Below are positions 62,693-64,000 of a DNA stretch of 64,000 bases, one piece after another (position 1 is the first letter of the stretch; the number at the start of each line of letters is the position of its first letter). The stretch is from Amycolatopsis echigonensis (lineage in GTDB: Bacteria; Actinomycetota; Actinomycetes; Mycobacteriales; Pseudonocardiaceae). Location of the stretch: the NCBI RefSeq assembly GCF_014174495.1, contig NZ_JACJHR010000007.1, positions 1 to 64,000 of the forward strand, given 5' to 3'. The position numbers and the translations under genes are program-made. The notes under the pieces are model-generated. The model was given only the letters and a program-made list of their open reading frames with translations. It was not told the origin of the DNA and did not search any database.

Positions 62693-63648
62693 GACCGCGC
62701 TCCCTTCACCCGGACCCGCGGGTCGATCGCCAGCTGGACCAGGTCCGCGAGCAGGGAGCCGAGCACGGTCGCCACGGCGATCACGAGCACGACGCCCAGC
62801 AGCACCGGGAAATCGGCGGTGCGGGTCGCGGTCCAGAACAGCAGGCCGATGCCGGGGTAGTTGAACATCGATTCGACGACCAGCGAACCGCCGAAGACCA
62901 CCGGCACGTAGTAGCCGAGCATGGAGACCACCGAGGTCAGCGAGTTCGGCCAGACGTGCTGCCAGATGATCGTGCGCTCCGGCGTTCCCTTGGCCCGCGC
63001 GGTGCGCACGAAGTCCTCGGACAGACTGTCCAGAGTGGACGCTCGCATGTACCGGCTGAACGCGGCGAGCGCGGCTCCGGTCCCGGCGAGCACGGGCAGT
63101 ACCAGCGCACCCGGTTGGGACAGCAGTTCGCCGATCGTTTCGCCCTGCGCGGCTTGCGCCGGGAACCACGGCAGGACCTGCGCGAACAGGATGATCAGCA
63201 CCAGCGAAAGGAAGAACACCGGCGTCGCGTAGAGCACGAACGTGATCGCGGTGGTGAGCACGTCCGCGGTACGGCCGCGGCGGACCGCCTGCCATACGCC
63301 GAGCGGCAGCGCGACGAGGATCGCGAGCGCGGTGGACACCACGGTGAGCAGCAAGGTTTTCGGCATCCGCTCGGCCAGCAGCGTGCTCACCGGCGAGTTC
63401 TGCGTGTAAGACTCGCCGAGGTCCCCGCGGACCAGCCGCAGCAGGTAGTCCCAGTACTGCACCGGCAGCGGCTGGTCGAAGCCTTGCGCGTGGTTGAACG
63501 CGGCGATCTGCGCCTCGGTGGCCTTCACCCCGAGCACGCCGCGGGCCGGACCGCCGGGCAGCAAATGCAGCAGCACGAACGTCACCACGGTGACCAGCAG
63601 CACGACCACCACGGCCAGCACGAGCCGGCGGAGGATGTAGCGCGTCAT
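62689..63648 (-). CDS. ABC importer permease, DppB type
   Basis: 319-residue permease with six predicted helices. RYILRRLVLAVVVVLLVTVV at the start, GDLGESYTQNSPV, and the coupling loop DFVRTARAKGTPERTII followed by HVWPNSL identify DppB. Pairs with the DppC-type protein to form the channel. ATG at 63648 with GAGGTGAGG upstream, four bases after the stop of the solute-binding gene. Confidence 0.92.
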   Translation of the reverse strand: MTRYILRRLVLAVVVVLLVTVVTFVLLHLLPGGPARGVLGVKATEAQIAAFNHAQGFDQPLPVQYWDYLLRLVRGDLGESYTQNSPVSTLLAERMPKTLLLTVVSTALAILVALPLGVWQAVRRGRTADVLTTAITFVLYATPVFFLSLVLIILFAQVLPWFPAQAAQGETIGELLSQPGALVLPVLAGTGAALAAFSRYMRASTLDSLSEDFVRTARAKGTPERTIIWQHVWPNSLTSVVSMLGYYVPVVFGGSLVVESMFNYPGIGLLFWTATRTADFPVLLGVVLVIAVATVLGSLLADLVQLAIDPRVRVKGARS

Positions 63649-63652
63649 GTCC

Positions 63653-64000
63653 TCACCTCGTCCAGAACCAGCGTTGCGGCAGCAGCCCGGCCATCGGATC
63701 CTGGGTCACGCCGTGCAACGCGGTGTCGATCGCCGACACCTGATACGGCGGATTCGGCAGCCACAGCACCGGAAGCCGCTCGGCCAGATATGCGCTGTAC
63801 TCGAGCATCGCCCGGTCGTCCGAGGCCAGGTTGGTGGCCGCGATCAGCTTGTCCGCGTTCGGATCGGTGTAGCCGCCGAAGTTCGTGCCCGCGCCGGTCG
63901 CGAACAGGTCCTCGCCACTGGGGTTCGCCGAGAAGTACCAGCTGCCTTGCGTGCCGAAGTACGACAGCTGCCAGCTGCACGAAGGGTCCTTCGGTTCGCA
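63653..64000 (-). CDS. Extracellular solute-binding protein, C-terminal part (cut by window end)
   Basis: The last 115 codons of a family 5 (DppA/OppA-type) binding protein; the stop TGA is at 63655-63653 and the frame runs off the window. Readable blocks include CSWQLSYFGTQGSWYF, GAGTNFGGYTDPNADKLI, YSAYLAERLPVLWLPN and DPMAGLLPQRWFW, matching the end of SBP_bac_5 proteins. It captures the ligand outside the membrane and would be the first gene of the operon. Confidence 0.85.
   Translation of the reverse strand, partial: CEPKDPSCSWQLSYFGTQGSWYFSANPSGEDLFATGAGTNFGGYTDPNADKLIAATNLASDDRAMLEYSAYLAERLPVLWLPNPPYQVSAIDTALHGVTQDPMAGLLPQRWFWTR

Overview
The window is about 72% GC and gene-dense. It shows strong third-codon GC bias, frequent GTG starts and many ATGA/GTGA stop-start overlaps. 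It carries Lsr2, a roadblock/DUF742/GTPase conservon, LytR-CpsA-Psr and PucR proteins, all pointing to an actinomycete. The gene set and one intergenic hairpin family resemble Amycolatopsis or a close Pseudonocardiaceae relative; the genus is an inference. I see no rRNA, tRNA, CRISPR array, insertion sequence or prophage, so this looks like chromosomal backbone with a few decaying genes.

Layout. 0-11.4 kb: Baeyer-Villiger-type monooxygenase, three hairpin repeats, BldD-like regulator, LCP cell-wall ligase, a phospholipase A2 fused to a membrane domain, a GGEEF diguanylate cyclase, a spacer with three tandem copies of a six-codon micro-ORF (MRDREA), an MFS exporter and an SDR. 11.4-17.0 kb: a complete fructose PTS (ptsI divergent from fruR-fruK-EIIA-EIIBC-ptsH) with a three-repeat operator. 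17.1-22.3 kb: ECF sigma factor with SnoaL-like tail, SnoaL-like protein, long-chain acyl-CoA synthetase, kynureninase, small membrane protein. 22.5-26.6 kb: conservon cvnABCD with a clear promoter. 26.6-33.6 kb: DoxX, Nudix, HAD, alpha/beta hydrolase, metallophosphoesterase, DUF1992, TetR, LysE exporter, SDR. 33.6-45.0 kb: secreted lytic transglycosylase, GlxA/AraC regulator, cupin, HxlR, DHFR-like reductase, second acyl-CoA synthetase, VOC protein, GAF-LuxR regulator, coiled-coil protein, a frameshifted amidohydrolase, then a folP2-like/ribD-like pair and a YciI protein.

45.2-51.4 kb is a purine-catabolic island: PucR regulator divergent from uricase, guanine-deaminase-type enzyme, NCS2 purine permease, allophanate-hydrolase-related protein and glycerate kinase. 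It covers import, deamination, urate oxidation and the glyoxylate/glycerate end of the route, but the allantoin steps are absent here. 51.4-53 kb: Nudix gene, an internally deleted SDR remnant and an RraA-like protein. 53.1-57.1 kb: efeO-efeB iron uptake genes without efeU, then a secreted phospholipase C/acid phosphatase-type enzyme. 57.5-59.1 kb: lsr2 and an MBL-fold protein with an altered metal motif. 59.3-64.0 kb: a minus-strand oligopeptide-type ABC operon (solute-binding protein cut by the window end, two permeases, fused double ATPase) ending in a ROK sugar kinase.

The least explained signals are the MRDREA micro-ORF array (8692-8874), the long-hairpin repeat family (1533-1816), the PLA2-membrane fusion and the palindromes that sit across convergent gene ends.
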